From positions 1-12,165 of the forward strand of contig JAWOCQ010000112.1 in NCBI GenBank assembly GCA_046483725.1: a DNA stretch of 12,165 nt. The letters are read 5' to 3'. A program made the translations under genes and the position numbers. The stretch is from T3SED10-47 sp046483725. GTDB taxonomy: Bacteria > Bipolaricaulota > Bipolaricaulia > Bipolaricaulales > Bipolaricaulaceae. Positions 1-5,610 of this stretch are shown here, piece after piece. Under the pieces are notes generated by a model. It worked only from the letters and a program-made list of their open reading frames with translations, searched no databases and was not told where the DNA came from. Each line of letters begins with the position of its first letter. The first letter of the stretch is position 1.

Positions 1-165
1 GTGCTTCGGCAACCACTGTATTTGAGGCATACCTATCTGCCTGCCGCCTTGGTGGAGGTGGGTTATCTTACCTGCCCCCAAGAGCGGGAGCTCCTTTTGG
101 ACCCGGCGTACCGGGATCGCGTCGCTGCAGGGATTGTCCAAGGAATTCTTGAATTCTTGAGCTAA
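1..165 (+). CDS. N-acetylmuramoyl-L-alanine amidase, C-terminal end (partial)
   Basis: The first 54 codons in frame 1 are open and end in TAA at 163-165; the gene begins upstream of the window. The fragment contains PAALVEVGYLTCPQE followed by a leucine-rich stretch and DPAYRDRVAAGIVQGI. This is the typical end of Amidase_3 (AmiA/AmiC/CwlM type) zinc amidases: a conserved 'P..LVE.GFLSN..E' strand, whose Glu (residue 19 of the fragment) belongs to the catalytic site in the family, then 'a Y ... A.aI..GI..f'. Such enzymes cut the amide bond between N-acetylmuramic acid and L-alanine in peptidoglycan, outside the cytoplasm. Only 54 residues are visible, so zinc ligands and the signal peptide cannot be checked. 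It converges on the bactofilin gene with 37 bp between stop codons. An 8-bp tandem duplication (GAATTCTT twice, 143-158) encodes part of the last helix. Confidence 0.8.
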   Translation: MLRQPLYLRHTYLPAALVEVGYLTCPQERELLLDPAYRDRVAAGIVQGILEFLS

Positions 166-202
166 CGTGGCAGCCGAACTGCAACGGCAGATAAAACGTG
201 GG

Positions 203-931
203 CTAGGCTCTCACCTGTTCTTTGACCTCCGCATCTTCGTGGACCTCGAGGGCCTCTGAGTACTCCACGCGCCCGATGCGACAGCCGGGTCCGATGCGCA
301 CGTTCGCTCCACGCACCACCTCCGCCCGGGTAGCCTCCAAGTACACCTCGTCGCCTTCGATGCTCTTGGCACGTAGAGAACCCCCGCCGAAGCCCATGCG
401 GAATCCGCGCGTGAGGCTGATCTGCACGTTGAAGCCGGTCTCCCCGCGCACCTCGATCTTCTCCCCGCCGATCTCCCCCACCCGGCTCTCGCCCACCAGG
501 CGGATCTCCACCCGGTCTGCGCTGAGGAGACCCTCGATGTTGAACTTGCCCGAGGAGTTGAACACATCGCTCTCCACGCTCCGGCCCACAGTCAGTGTGC
601 CGCTGCAACGTACGTAGTGGGCGGTGAGGGCCCCACCGATCCGTTGGGAGCCCGAGCAGCGGAATTCACCCGCTTTCAGGCCGCCTTCTACAGCGCAGGC
701 GCCGGAGCCCTGGAACGAATCGGCCTCCACATCGCTGGTGAAACGCCCTGAGCCGGATACGGTTATCTCCCGTGCTTTGGCGCTACCCATTACTCTGCCC
801 GACCCGGATATCCTGATCTCTTCTGCAGTGAGGTCCCCGTTGACCCGTCCGGCACCGGAGATGCGGACGTTGCCGTAGTCCCCCCCGCCGATCTTTCCCG
901 ACCCTGAGATGGAAACGTTCTGCTTGGCCAT
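203..931 (-). CDS. bactofilin-like polymer-forming protein (YhbE/YhbF type)
   Basis: 242 residues of short, repeated strands. The unit 'V.ISGSGRV.G...AEE' recurs about every 17 residues, roughly nine times through the first 150 residues, for example ISGSGKIGG, ISGAGRVNG, ISGSGRVMG and VSGSGRFTS. This is the signature of a right-handed beta-helix of the polymer-forming cytoskeletal family. The C-terminal part (ATRAEVVRGANVRIGPGCRIGRVEYS) resembles the end of B. subtilis YhbE/YhbF (BacE/BacF). Bactofilins form non-polar filaments without nucleotide and act as scaffolds for cell shape or motility; the role here is unknown. There is no signal peptide or membrane segment. The start is the ATG at 931-929: GGGGAGGT lies six bases upstream, whereas the GTG three bases earlier is too close to it. 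That ATG overlaps the yhbD stop (TGATG), implying translational coupling. Confidence 0.85.
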   Translation of the reverse strand: MAKQNVSISGSGKIGGGDYGNVRISGAGRVNGDLTAEEIRISGSGRVMGSAKAREITVSGSGRFTSDVEADSFQGSGACAVEGGLKAGEFRCSGSQRIGGALTAHYVRCSGTLTVGRSVESDVFNSSGKFNIEGLLSADRVEIRLVGESRVGEIGGEKIEVRGETGFNVQISLTRGFRMGFGGGSLRAKSIEGDEVYLEATRAEVVRGANVRIGPGCRIGRVEYSEALEVHEDAEVKEQVRA

Positions 932-1569
932 CACTGGACCTCCCCGAGTTTCAGTTTTACGCGTTCCACGAGCCGTTCCAAGTCAGCACGATGGCGTACG
1001 CGGGATTCCCCGTCAACACGGACCGGTTCGCGTGCCACAACGGCGTACGGCACGCGCACGGACACCCCCTCGCGGTCGAGTGTCTTCTCAGCGAGGACGG
1101 CGGCCGCGCCTGCGGGGTTTCTCAGAAGCTCCTCCTCGCTGCGCACAACAACCACCAGGAGCTGTGCCTGAGAGTGTTCCAGCCCCGCCTTCAACGCCTC
1201 GGCCCCGGCGGCCAACGCCACAAGCTCGGAGTAAGTGTAACCCGACTCCTTCCACAGAAGGCCCTTCGCCTCTTTTCCTACGGCATTGAGAGTCCCGTTG
1301 GACTCCCACGTGGACCCGGGGTCGGTGGCTTCGGGTGACAGGAGGTGCGCCATCTCGTCCAAGGACTTCGCTTCCTTCATCGCCTGGATCTGGGAAATGC
1401 GGGCCAGAATCTTATCCTTGGGGAAGAACGTCTCTTGGCCGGTTACGGTGGCCCGATGCACAAACCATGCTTCGGGGACCAGCCCTTTTCGCTTCCAGCG
1501 ATAAAGCTGGCCATAGGAGATGCCGGTCAAGCGCAGGACTTCTTTCTTGGAGATGACTTCTTCCCTCAT
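931..1569 (-). CDS. yhbD: YhbD-family MerR-like DNA-binding protein (DUF4004)
   Basis: 212 residues. The N-terminus ISKKEVLRLTGISYGQLYRW (residues 6-25) is followed by KRKGLVPEAWF and TGQETFFPKDKIL. This closely follows B. subtilis YhbD: a winged-helix HTH of MerR type in residues 5-50, then a helical region to about residue 75 (KSLDEMAHLLSP). The remainder has no recognised domain. B. subtilis yhbD is likewise followed by two bactofilin genes (yhbE, yhbF), and the linkage is kept here with one bactofilin. A longer frame reaches 1611, but the ATG at 1569-1567 is preceded by GGGAGG at good spacing and matches the family start. The gene has its own promoter with an internal palindrome, which suggests autoregulation; the regulated targets are not known. 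Cytoplasmic. Confidence 0.85.
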   Translation of the reverse strand: MREEVISKKEVLRLTGISYGQLYRWKRKGLVPEAWFVHRATVTGQETFFPKDKILARISQIQAMKEAKSLDEMAHLLSPEATDPGSTWESNGTLNAVGKEAKGLLWKESGYTYSELVALAAGAEALKAGLEHSQAQLLVVVVRSEEELLRNPAGAAAVLAEKTLDREGVSVRVPYAVVAREPVRVDGESRVRHRADLERLVERVKLKLGEVQ

Positions 1570-1621
1570 GGTTCCTATCCTCCCTGACCGATCCCGCCTG
1601 AAGGCGGCCACCTACGGCCGC

Positions 1622-1651
1622 AGTATAACATAACACTGTTACTCTTGTCAA
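1622..1651 (-). promoter_or_regulatory. promoter of yhbD-bactofilin operon with spacer palindrome
   Basis: On the minus strand a perfect TTGACA (1651-1646) and TATACT (1627-1622, 5/6 to TATAAT) are separated by 18 bp. Inside the spacer is TAACACTGTTA (1631-1641), an inverted repeat with 5-bp arms around one base. MerR-family regulators typically bind palindromes between the -35 and -10 boxes, so this is the natural operator for the adjacent YhbD protein. The transcription start would fall near 1615, about 45 bases before the yhbD start codon. The -35 box sits five bases past the end of pmbA. The promoter boxes are seen directly; who binds is inferred. Confidence 0.75.
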
Positions 1652-1655
1652 CCGT

Positions 1656-2969
1656 TTACCGGGTGACCACCGAAACGCCCTTGATGAGTATTGGCGGGGT
1701 GTGCAGCATACCGAACACCCACTCCGGGTCGCCGCCCAGAGCTTGGAGCCCGCCTTTCAGGAGCTCGTAGGCGTTGCCTGCGATCATCGTGTTCTTCACC
1801 CGGCCAATCACCTTGCCGTCGCGGACGGCATAACCGATGACGTTGTTGGAGAACGCCCCCGAGGCGATGTTTCCCTGTCCCAGGCCAAGCACGTTTTGGG
1901 CGACGAGCCCGCTGCCCATCTCCTTGAGCAGCTCGTCCAGGCTCCCTGCACCGGGCCGAACCACGAGGTGCCGCGGGCTCGCTGAGGGGGGTGTGCGGAA
2001 GCCTCCCCCGAGGAGTCCACCCTTTAAACCGTTCCCGGTGGGCTCCGCACCGGCCAATGCCGCCGCCCGCAGGTCGTAGAAGTAGCCCCTGACCACACCT
2101 TGGTCTACTAAGGGCAGCTGTGTTGTGGAAACGCCCTCGTCGTCGAACGAGGAGGAGCGGGGCCCCAGCTCGAGGCGCCCGTCGTCGGTGAGGGAGAGCC
2201 GCTGGTCGAACAGCTGCTCTCCCACCTTGTCCTTAAGCGGTGAGGTTCCTAGGTAAACCGACATCCCTGAGAATCCGACAAATAGAGGCAAAAAGACCAC
2301 GGGAGTTGCGTCGGGGAGGAACAATACCGGCTGCTCTCCGGTGGGAGTGGGGGCCACATCCTTGCCCCAATGCAGCTGGCGCAGGACGTCGGCCACCAGC
2401 GCCTGGGGATCGAACTCCGCTGCGCTACGGACAGACTGCGATGCGTGCACGGAGTAGACGTCGTCTTGGCGCACCCACTCCGCTTCCACCTCCATTGCAA
2501 GGGACGAGCGCTTCTCCTTTCGCTCCGGCGAGGCTGTGCCTCCCACGGACACCTCCACCGTCCCCCGGCTTAGTTGGATGTTCACCTGCACATCGGGGAA
2601 CTCCGCGTGGATGTCCTTTACAGCCTCCTCCCCCCACAAGACAAGCTTGTCGTCCGGAATTTCCGCTACTTCCCGGTCATATACCTTCAGCGATTCTTGC
2701 TGAGTAGCTTCGGGGAACCGAAATGGGGCCGGGTCGCCATGCTGTGCTGAGAGCAGCGCGGCGTCCAGTAGTCCGTTGGCCTTATTTCCTGTGGTCGCAG
2801 CGAATCCCAGCCTTCCGCCCTTTATGACCCGCAAAGCCTGGCCGACCACGGACTCCGCCTTCACCGTCTCCAGGTCCCCGGCGTCGAATGTGGCGGTTGT
2901 CCCGTCGCGACGTTCTACGTAAAGCTCGGCGGCCTCTGCCTTTTCACCTGCCTGCTTCAGTAGGTCCAT
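1656..2969 (-). CDS. pmbA: TldD/PmbA family protein, PmbA (TldE) subunit
   Basis: 437 residues, normal length for PmbA/TldE. Recognisable parts are the N-terminal AELYVERRDG..TATFDAGDLETV, central SSSFDDEGVSTTQLPLVDQG, GNGLKGG, and the C-terminal block LVAQNVLGLGQGNIASGAFS followed by NNVIGYAVRDGKVIGRVKNTMIAGN. In known systems TldE forms a heterodimer with the metalloprotease TldD; it helps to shape the active site but lacks the HExxxH motif, and none is present here. Described roles are microcin B17 maturation, degradation of the CcdA antitoxin, and trimming of modified peptides; the substrate here is unknown. The ATG is preceded by GGGAGG that overlaps the tldD stop codon (3 bp between genes), so translation is probably coupled. 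Cytoplasmic, no signal peptide. Confidence 0.92.
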   Translation of the reverse strand: MDLLKQAGEKAEAAELYVERRDGTTATFDAGDLETVKAESVVGQALRVIKGGRLGFAATTGNKANGLLDAALLSAQHGDPAPFRFPEATQQESLKVYDREVAEIPDDKLVLWGEEAVKDIHAEFPDVQVNIQLSRGTVEVSVGGTASPERKEKRSSLAMEVEAEWVRQDDVYSVHASQSVRSAAEFDPQALVADVLRQLHWGKDVAPTPTGEQPVLFLPDATPVVFLPLFVGFSGMSVYLGTSPLKDKVGEQLFDQRLSLTDDGRLELGPRSSSFDDEGVSTTQLPLVDQGVVRGYFYDLRAAALAGAEPTGNGLKGGLLGGGFRTPPSASPRHLVVRPGAGSLDELLKEMGSGLVAQNVLGLGQGNIASGAFSNNVIGYAVRDGKVIGRVKNTMIAGNAYELLKGGLQALGGDPEWVFGMLHTPPILIKGVSVVTR

Positions 2970-2972
2970 GCG

Positions 2973-4346
2973 TTACCTCCCTCCAATGGTGACCTCGTGG
3001 ACCCGTACGTGGGGTGCCCCGTCGGTCACCGGCAGGGGACCCTGCCCACCTTTGCCGCAGCCGCCTGAGCCTCCGAGCAGCTGGAAATCCCGCCCCACCA
3101 TGTCGATGTTTTTCAAGATGTGAAAGACGTTTCCTGTAAGCACTACGTCGCGTAGCATGGGGCCCACCTCGCCGCCCTTGATCTCGTAGGCGTAGCCGGC
3201 GGAGAAGGTGAACTGCTCGAACATGGTCTGGCCGCCGAAGGCGGCCTTGGCATATATCCCGTTGTCCACGTCCTTGATCATCTCTTCGAACGTGGCCTCG
3301 CCAGGCTCTATATACGTGTTGCGCATCCGCACAATGGGTTCATGCTCCCAGGATATCGCCCGGGCGTTTCCGGTCGGTTCCATACCCATCTTGTGTGCTG
3401 TGGCCCGCGAGTGCATAAGGCCCGACAGGACGCCTTCCCGGATCAGGTATACTTTCTGTCGGCGGACTCCCTCGTCGTCGAACGGCGAGTTTCCGCGAGC
3501 TCCGGGGATGTATCCATCGTCCACCACGTTAAGCACCTCCGCACCGAAACGCCGTCCGAGCTTCATCACCTCGCGCATGTGGGGATTGCGGAACAAGAAG
3601 TCCGCCTCGCAGCCATGGCCGAAGGCTTCGTGGATGAACACCCCCGCCAGCTGCTGATCGAGGAGCACTGTGTAGGTGCCTCCCTTGACCGGCTTTGCGC
3701 TGAGCAGGTCCACCGCTCGCTTGGCCGCTGCCTCCGCCTTCTCCTGCCGGCCGCACACCAGCTCGTAGCCGGCTGCCTCGCCGATGGGCTCGAAGGCCTG
3801 CTGGATGTCTCCATTTCGGCGGGCCACTGCCGCAAGGAGGAGGGTTACATCGGGAAGCTCTTGGTAGATGAATGTCCCCTCGCTGTTTGCGTACAGGCTC
3901 TTGCGGAATGTGTCGGTATAGCGGACCCCAGTTGACACGATCTCCGGAGAGTAACCCATGATCAGCTTGTTGTACTCCTCTGCCTGAGTCCGCTTGCGGG
4001 AGAGGGGTACCGAGCGGAAGTCCTCCTTCAGCTCCGCCACATGCCGCTCTTCCTCCACCGGCACCTCGGCAAGCTCCGTGGGCTCCTTGACGTGTTGGGA
4101 GGCCATGCGGGCCAGGCGCGTCGCCTCTTCTACCTGGGTGGGAATCTCCGCCATGTCGGTGAGCAAGGCCACGCCCCACGCGCCGCCCACCAACGCGCGC
4201 ACGATCCCCCCTACCTCCTTGGATTGCTCCAGCGCCATCAACTGGTCACGCTGGAACGCCACGCGGGACCAGGCGATCTCATCCCAACGTACCTCAACGA
4301 AGTCGGCTCTTGATCCGGCGATTGCTTCTCTAACTAGACTTTCCAC
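2973..4346 (-). CDS. tldD: TldD-type zinc metalloprotease
   Basis: 457 residues from the chosen GTG. The motif HEAFGH (residues 239-244, within GVFIHEAFGHGCEADFL) is the HExxxH zinc-binding site of TldD, in which the two His and a downstream Cys are ligands. LGGSGGCGKGGQ near the C-terminus contains the expected conserved Cys followed by Gly-Lys. Downstream family blocks are also present: SPFDDEGV, REGVLSGLMHSRATAHKMG, TGNARA and MRNTYIEPG. With PmbA/TldE it forms a peptidase that cleaves unfolded or modified peptides inside a closed chamber. An ATG 14 codons upstream (4388) is in frame but has no ribosome site. The GTG at 4346-4344 has AGGAGGTG six bases before it and gives the family-like N-terminus VESLVREAI. 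No RiPP precursor gene is visible nearby, so the substrate remains open. Confidence 0.93.
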   Translation of the reverse strand: MESLVREAIAGSRADFVEVRWDEIAWSRVAFQRDQLMALEQSKEVGGIVRALVGGAWGVALLTDMAEIPTQVEEATRLARMASQHVKEPTELAEVPVEEERHVAELKEDFRSVPLSRKRTQAEEYNKLIMGYSPEIVSTGVRYTDTFRKSLYANSEGTFIYQELPDVTLLLAAVARRNGDIQQAFEPIGEAAGYELVCGRQEKAEAAAKRAVDLLSAKPVKGGTYTVLLDQQLAGVFIHEAFGHGCEADFLFRNPHMREVMKLGRRFGAEVLNVVDDGYIPGARGNSPFDDEGVRRQKVYLIREGVLSGLMHSRATAHKMGMEPTGNARAISWEHEPIVRMRNTYIEPGEATFEEMIKDVDNGIYAKAAFGGQTMFEQFTFSAGYAYEIKGGEVGPMLRDVVLTGNVFHILKNIDMVGRDFQLLGGSGGCGKGGQGPLPVTDGAPHVRVHEVTIGGR

Positions 4347-4368
4347 GCCCCACCTCCTGGCAACGAGA

Positions 4369-4374
4369 ATTGTA
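4369..4374 (-). promoter_or_regulatory. putative -10 box of the tldD-pmbA promoter
   Basis: The minus strand reads TACAAT (5/6 to TATAAT) here. Transcription would start near 4362, giving a leader of about 16 bases that includes the AGGAGGTG site (4358-4351) before the tldD GTG. No good -35 box lies 16-18 bp upstream; instead that position is filled by a GC-rich inverted repeat, so an activator may be needed. This is a pattern-based suggestion only. Confidence 0.4.
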
Positions 4375-4391
4375 GAGCCGTTACACATCTT

Positions 4392-4407
4392 CCACCACCC
4401 GTGGTGG
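4392..4407. repeat. inverted repeat CCACCAC-CC-GTGGTGG upstream of tldD
   Basis: Seven-base arms (4392-4398 and 4401-4407) are perfect reverse complements around two bases. The position coincides with the -35 region of the suggested tldD promoter. A two-base loop makes an RNA hairpin unlikely and there is no T-run, so a protein-binding site is more plausible than a terminator. The binder is unknown. Confidence 0.5.
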
Positions 4408-4462
4408 GAGCATAGTGTTAGAGGGAGGGGGTTGTCGCGCCAGGGTGGACATGCTAGGCTGC

Positions 4463-4477
4463 TAAAGCGGTTCAGTT
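4463..4477 (-). promoter_or_regulatory. LacI-family operator O1
   Basis: The minus strand reads AACTGAACCGCTTTA, containing AA-n-CG-n-TT, the core shared by LacI/GalR-family operators with a central CG. It differs at one base of 15 from the site at 4519-4533, which lies in the opposite orientation. The core centres are 59 bp apart. Two copies in front of a lacI-type gene point to autoregulation, possibly with DNA looping. Confidence 0.65.
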
Positions 4478-4518
4478 GAGAGACCGGACCATTGTTTGTT
4501 CAACAGCTGTGGATCCTT

Positions 4519-4533
4519 AACTGAACCGGTTTA
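4519..4533 (+). promoter_or_regulatory. LacI-family operator O2, next to the lacI start codon
   Basis: AACTGAACCGGTTTA contains AACCGGTT (4524-4531), a perfect 8-bp palindrome with the central CG typical of LacI-family sites. It ends two bases before the ATG of the regulator gene at 4536, so a bound repressor would block transcription or initiation directly. No Shine-Dalgarno sequence fits between this site and the ATG. A very weak promoter-like pair upstream (TTGTCG 4432-4437, TAGGCT 4455-4460, 17 bp apart) would start transcription near O1; I give it little weight. Confidence 0.7.
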
Positions 4534-4535
4534 CG

Positions 4536-5540
4536 ATGGCCACCATTGGGGACGTGGCGCGAGAGGCAGGGGTGTCCAGGGCAGCCGTGTCGCTTGCCCT
4601 CAACGGCAAGCCCGGGGTTGCCGCTGACACCCGGCGGCGGGTTGTGGAGACCGCAACTCGCTTAGGGTATCAACCCAACGCGCAGGCCAAAGGGTTGGCT
4701 ATGCGCAAGACAAGCACATTAGGTGTGGTGGTCCCCGACATCAGCAGCCCCTTCTACTCTGATCTTATCTGGGGCATTGACGAAGAGGCCGCTGTTCACG
4801 GCCATTACCTCATGCTGTGCACGACCATCGGCCGACCTTCCCGCGAGCGCCGCTATTTGCGTCTCTTGGGGGAGCAGCGAGTGGACGGGATCATTGTTCT
4901 CACTCCTCGAGGAGACGAGCATTCCATCCGTGCCATCCAAGACCATGGCTTTCCCCTGGTGGTGGTGGACCGTGACATCCAGGTAGCCGACGACATCGTC
5001 GAGGTGTTGGTGGACAACTACCACGGCGCGGTGGCGGCTGTGGAGCATTTGCTCAACACCGGGCACCGCCAGGTGGCCTACATCAACGGGATTCCTGAAC
5101 TGCAGGCGAGCCAAGAGCGCTTGCGCGGTTATCGTACAGCTTTGGGGGAGCACGGCATTCCGTACCGTTCTGACTTGGTTGAGGAAGGCGGGTTCTCCGA
5201 GGAAGGGGGCGCGAGGGCCATGGAAAGGTTGCTCGCAGCAGAGCCCCAGCTGGAGGCCGTATTCGCAGCCAGCGATATGATGGCCATCGGCGCGATCCAT
5301 GCTTTGAGGAGAGCGGGACTGGCTGTTCCCAATGACGTATCTGTAGTCGGGTTCGATGATGTCCCGTTGGCAGCGCACTTTAGCCCCTCACTCACTACAG
5401 TCAGGCAGCCTATTGCTGAGATGGGTCGGATTGCTCTGCGTCTTCTGCTGGAGCTATTACGAGGCGAGGCAGTATGGGAGCGGAAGATGCTCCTGCAGAC
5501 CCAACTCGCAGTTAGGGATTCTACATGTGCAAGGAGGTGA
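4536..5540 (+). CDS. LacI/GalR-family transcriptional regulator
   Basis: 334 residues, standard length. The N-terminal HTH reads IGDVAREAGVSRAAVSLALN (residues 4-23). The hinge helix QPNAQAKGLA (residues 46-55) carries the minor-groove Leu (L54). The periplasmic-binding-like core starts at TLGVVVPDISSPFYSDLIWG (61-80) and includes GFPLVVVDRDI, ERLRGYRTALGEHGI, FAASDMMAIGAIHALRRAG and VSVVGFDD, ending with TTVRQPIAEMG. It is a cytoplasmic dimeric repressor whose effector is expected to be a sugar or sugar phosphate. It heads the glycan operon, so it probably senses a product of the imported oligosaccharide. Two matching operators precede it. The ATG lacks a recognisable Shine-Dalgarno sequence, unlike all other genes here, suggesting a leaderless or very short-leader transcript. 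The last codons overlap a 12-base anti-SD complement. Confidence 0.93.
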   Translation: MATIGDVAREAGVSRAAVSLALNGKPGVAADTRRRVVETATRLGYQPNAQAKGLAMRKTSTLGVVVPDISSPFYSDLIWGIDEEAAVHGHYLMLCTTIGRPSRERRYLRLLGEQRVDGIIVLTPRGDEHSIRAIQDHGFPLVVVDRDIQVADDIVEVLVDNYHGAVAAVEHLLNTGHRQVAYINGIPELQASQERLRGYRTALGEHGIPYRSDLVEEGGFSEEGGARAMERLLAAEPQLEAVFAASDMMAIGAIHALRRAGLAVPNDVSVVGFDDVPLAAHFSPSLTTVRQPIAEMGRIALRLLLELLRGEAVWERKMLLQTQLAVRDSTCARR

Positions 5541-5542
5541 TC
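5531..5542 (+). promoter_or_regulatory. 12-base perfect complement of the 16S rRNA 3' end
   Basis: AAGGAGGTGATC matches the full anti-Shine-Dalgarno complement over 12 bases and contains the lacI stop codon (TGA 5538-5540). No start codon lies at normal distance. The next ATG (5560) is about 18 bases away, has its own AAGGGAG, and opens only a four-codon frame (MYTL). The real downstream gene starts at 5611 with another site, AAAGGAGGA (5598-5606). The 70-bp gap 5541-5610 shows no convincing promoter or terminator. Confidence 0.5.
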
Positions 5543-5610
5543 GGACGAAAGGGAGCCGCATGTACACGTTGTGACGTACGGTTGGCCTTGCATACCTAAA
5601 GGAGGATGAG

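Noticed and set aside
166..202. Possible bidirectional terminator between amidase and bactofilin genes
   Set aside because: Only a 4-bp stem (GCCG/CGGC) around eight bases is present, with no run of T in either direction.
1570..1611. Longer N-terminus for the YhbD protein (start at 1611)
   Set aside because: The predicted promoter would start transcription at about 1615, the extension has no ribosome site, and family homology begins at the ATG at 1569.
3342..3935. Open frame of 197 codons on the plus strand opposite tldD
   Set aside because: TldD motifs including HEAFGH are intact on the other strand; the antisense translation resembles nothing and lacks a ribosome site.
4347..4388. Longer N-terminus for TldD (start at 4388)
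   Set aside because: The extension covers the suggested -10 box and ribosome site, while the GTG at 4346 has a perfect AGGAGGTG at good spacing.
4719..5378. Open frame of 219 codons on the minus strand inside the LacI gene
   Set aside because: It is antisense to a clear LacI protein, has no recognisable domain, and its length is explained by codon bias in GC-rich DNA.
5541..5610. A third LacI operator or separate promoter before the glucodextranase-C-like gene
   Set aside because: Only weak resemblances (for example ACACGTTG) were found; nothing matches the AACTGAACCGSTTTA site, and no -10/-35 pair leaves room for a leader.
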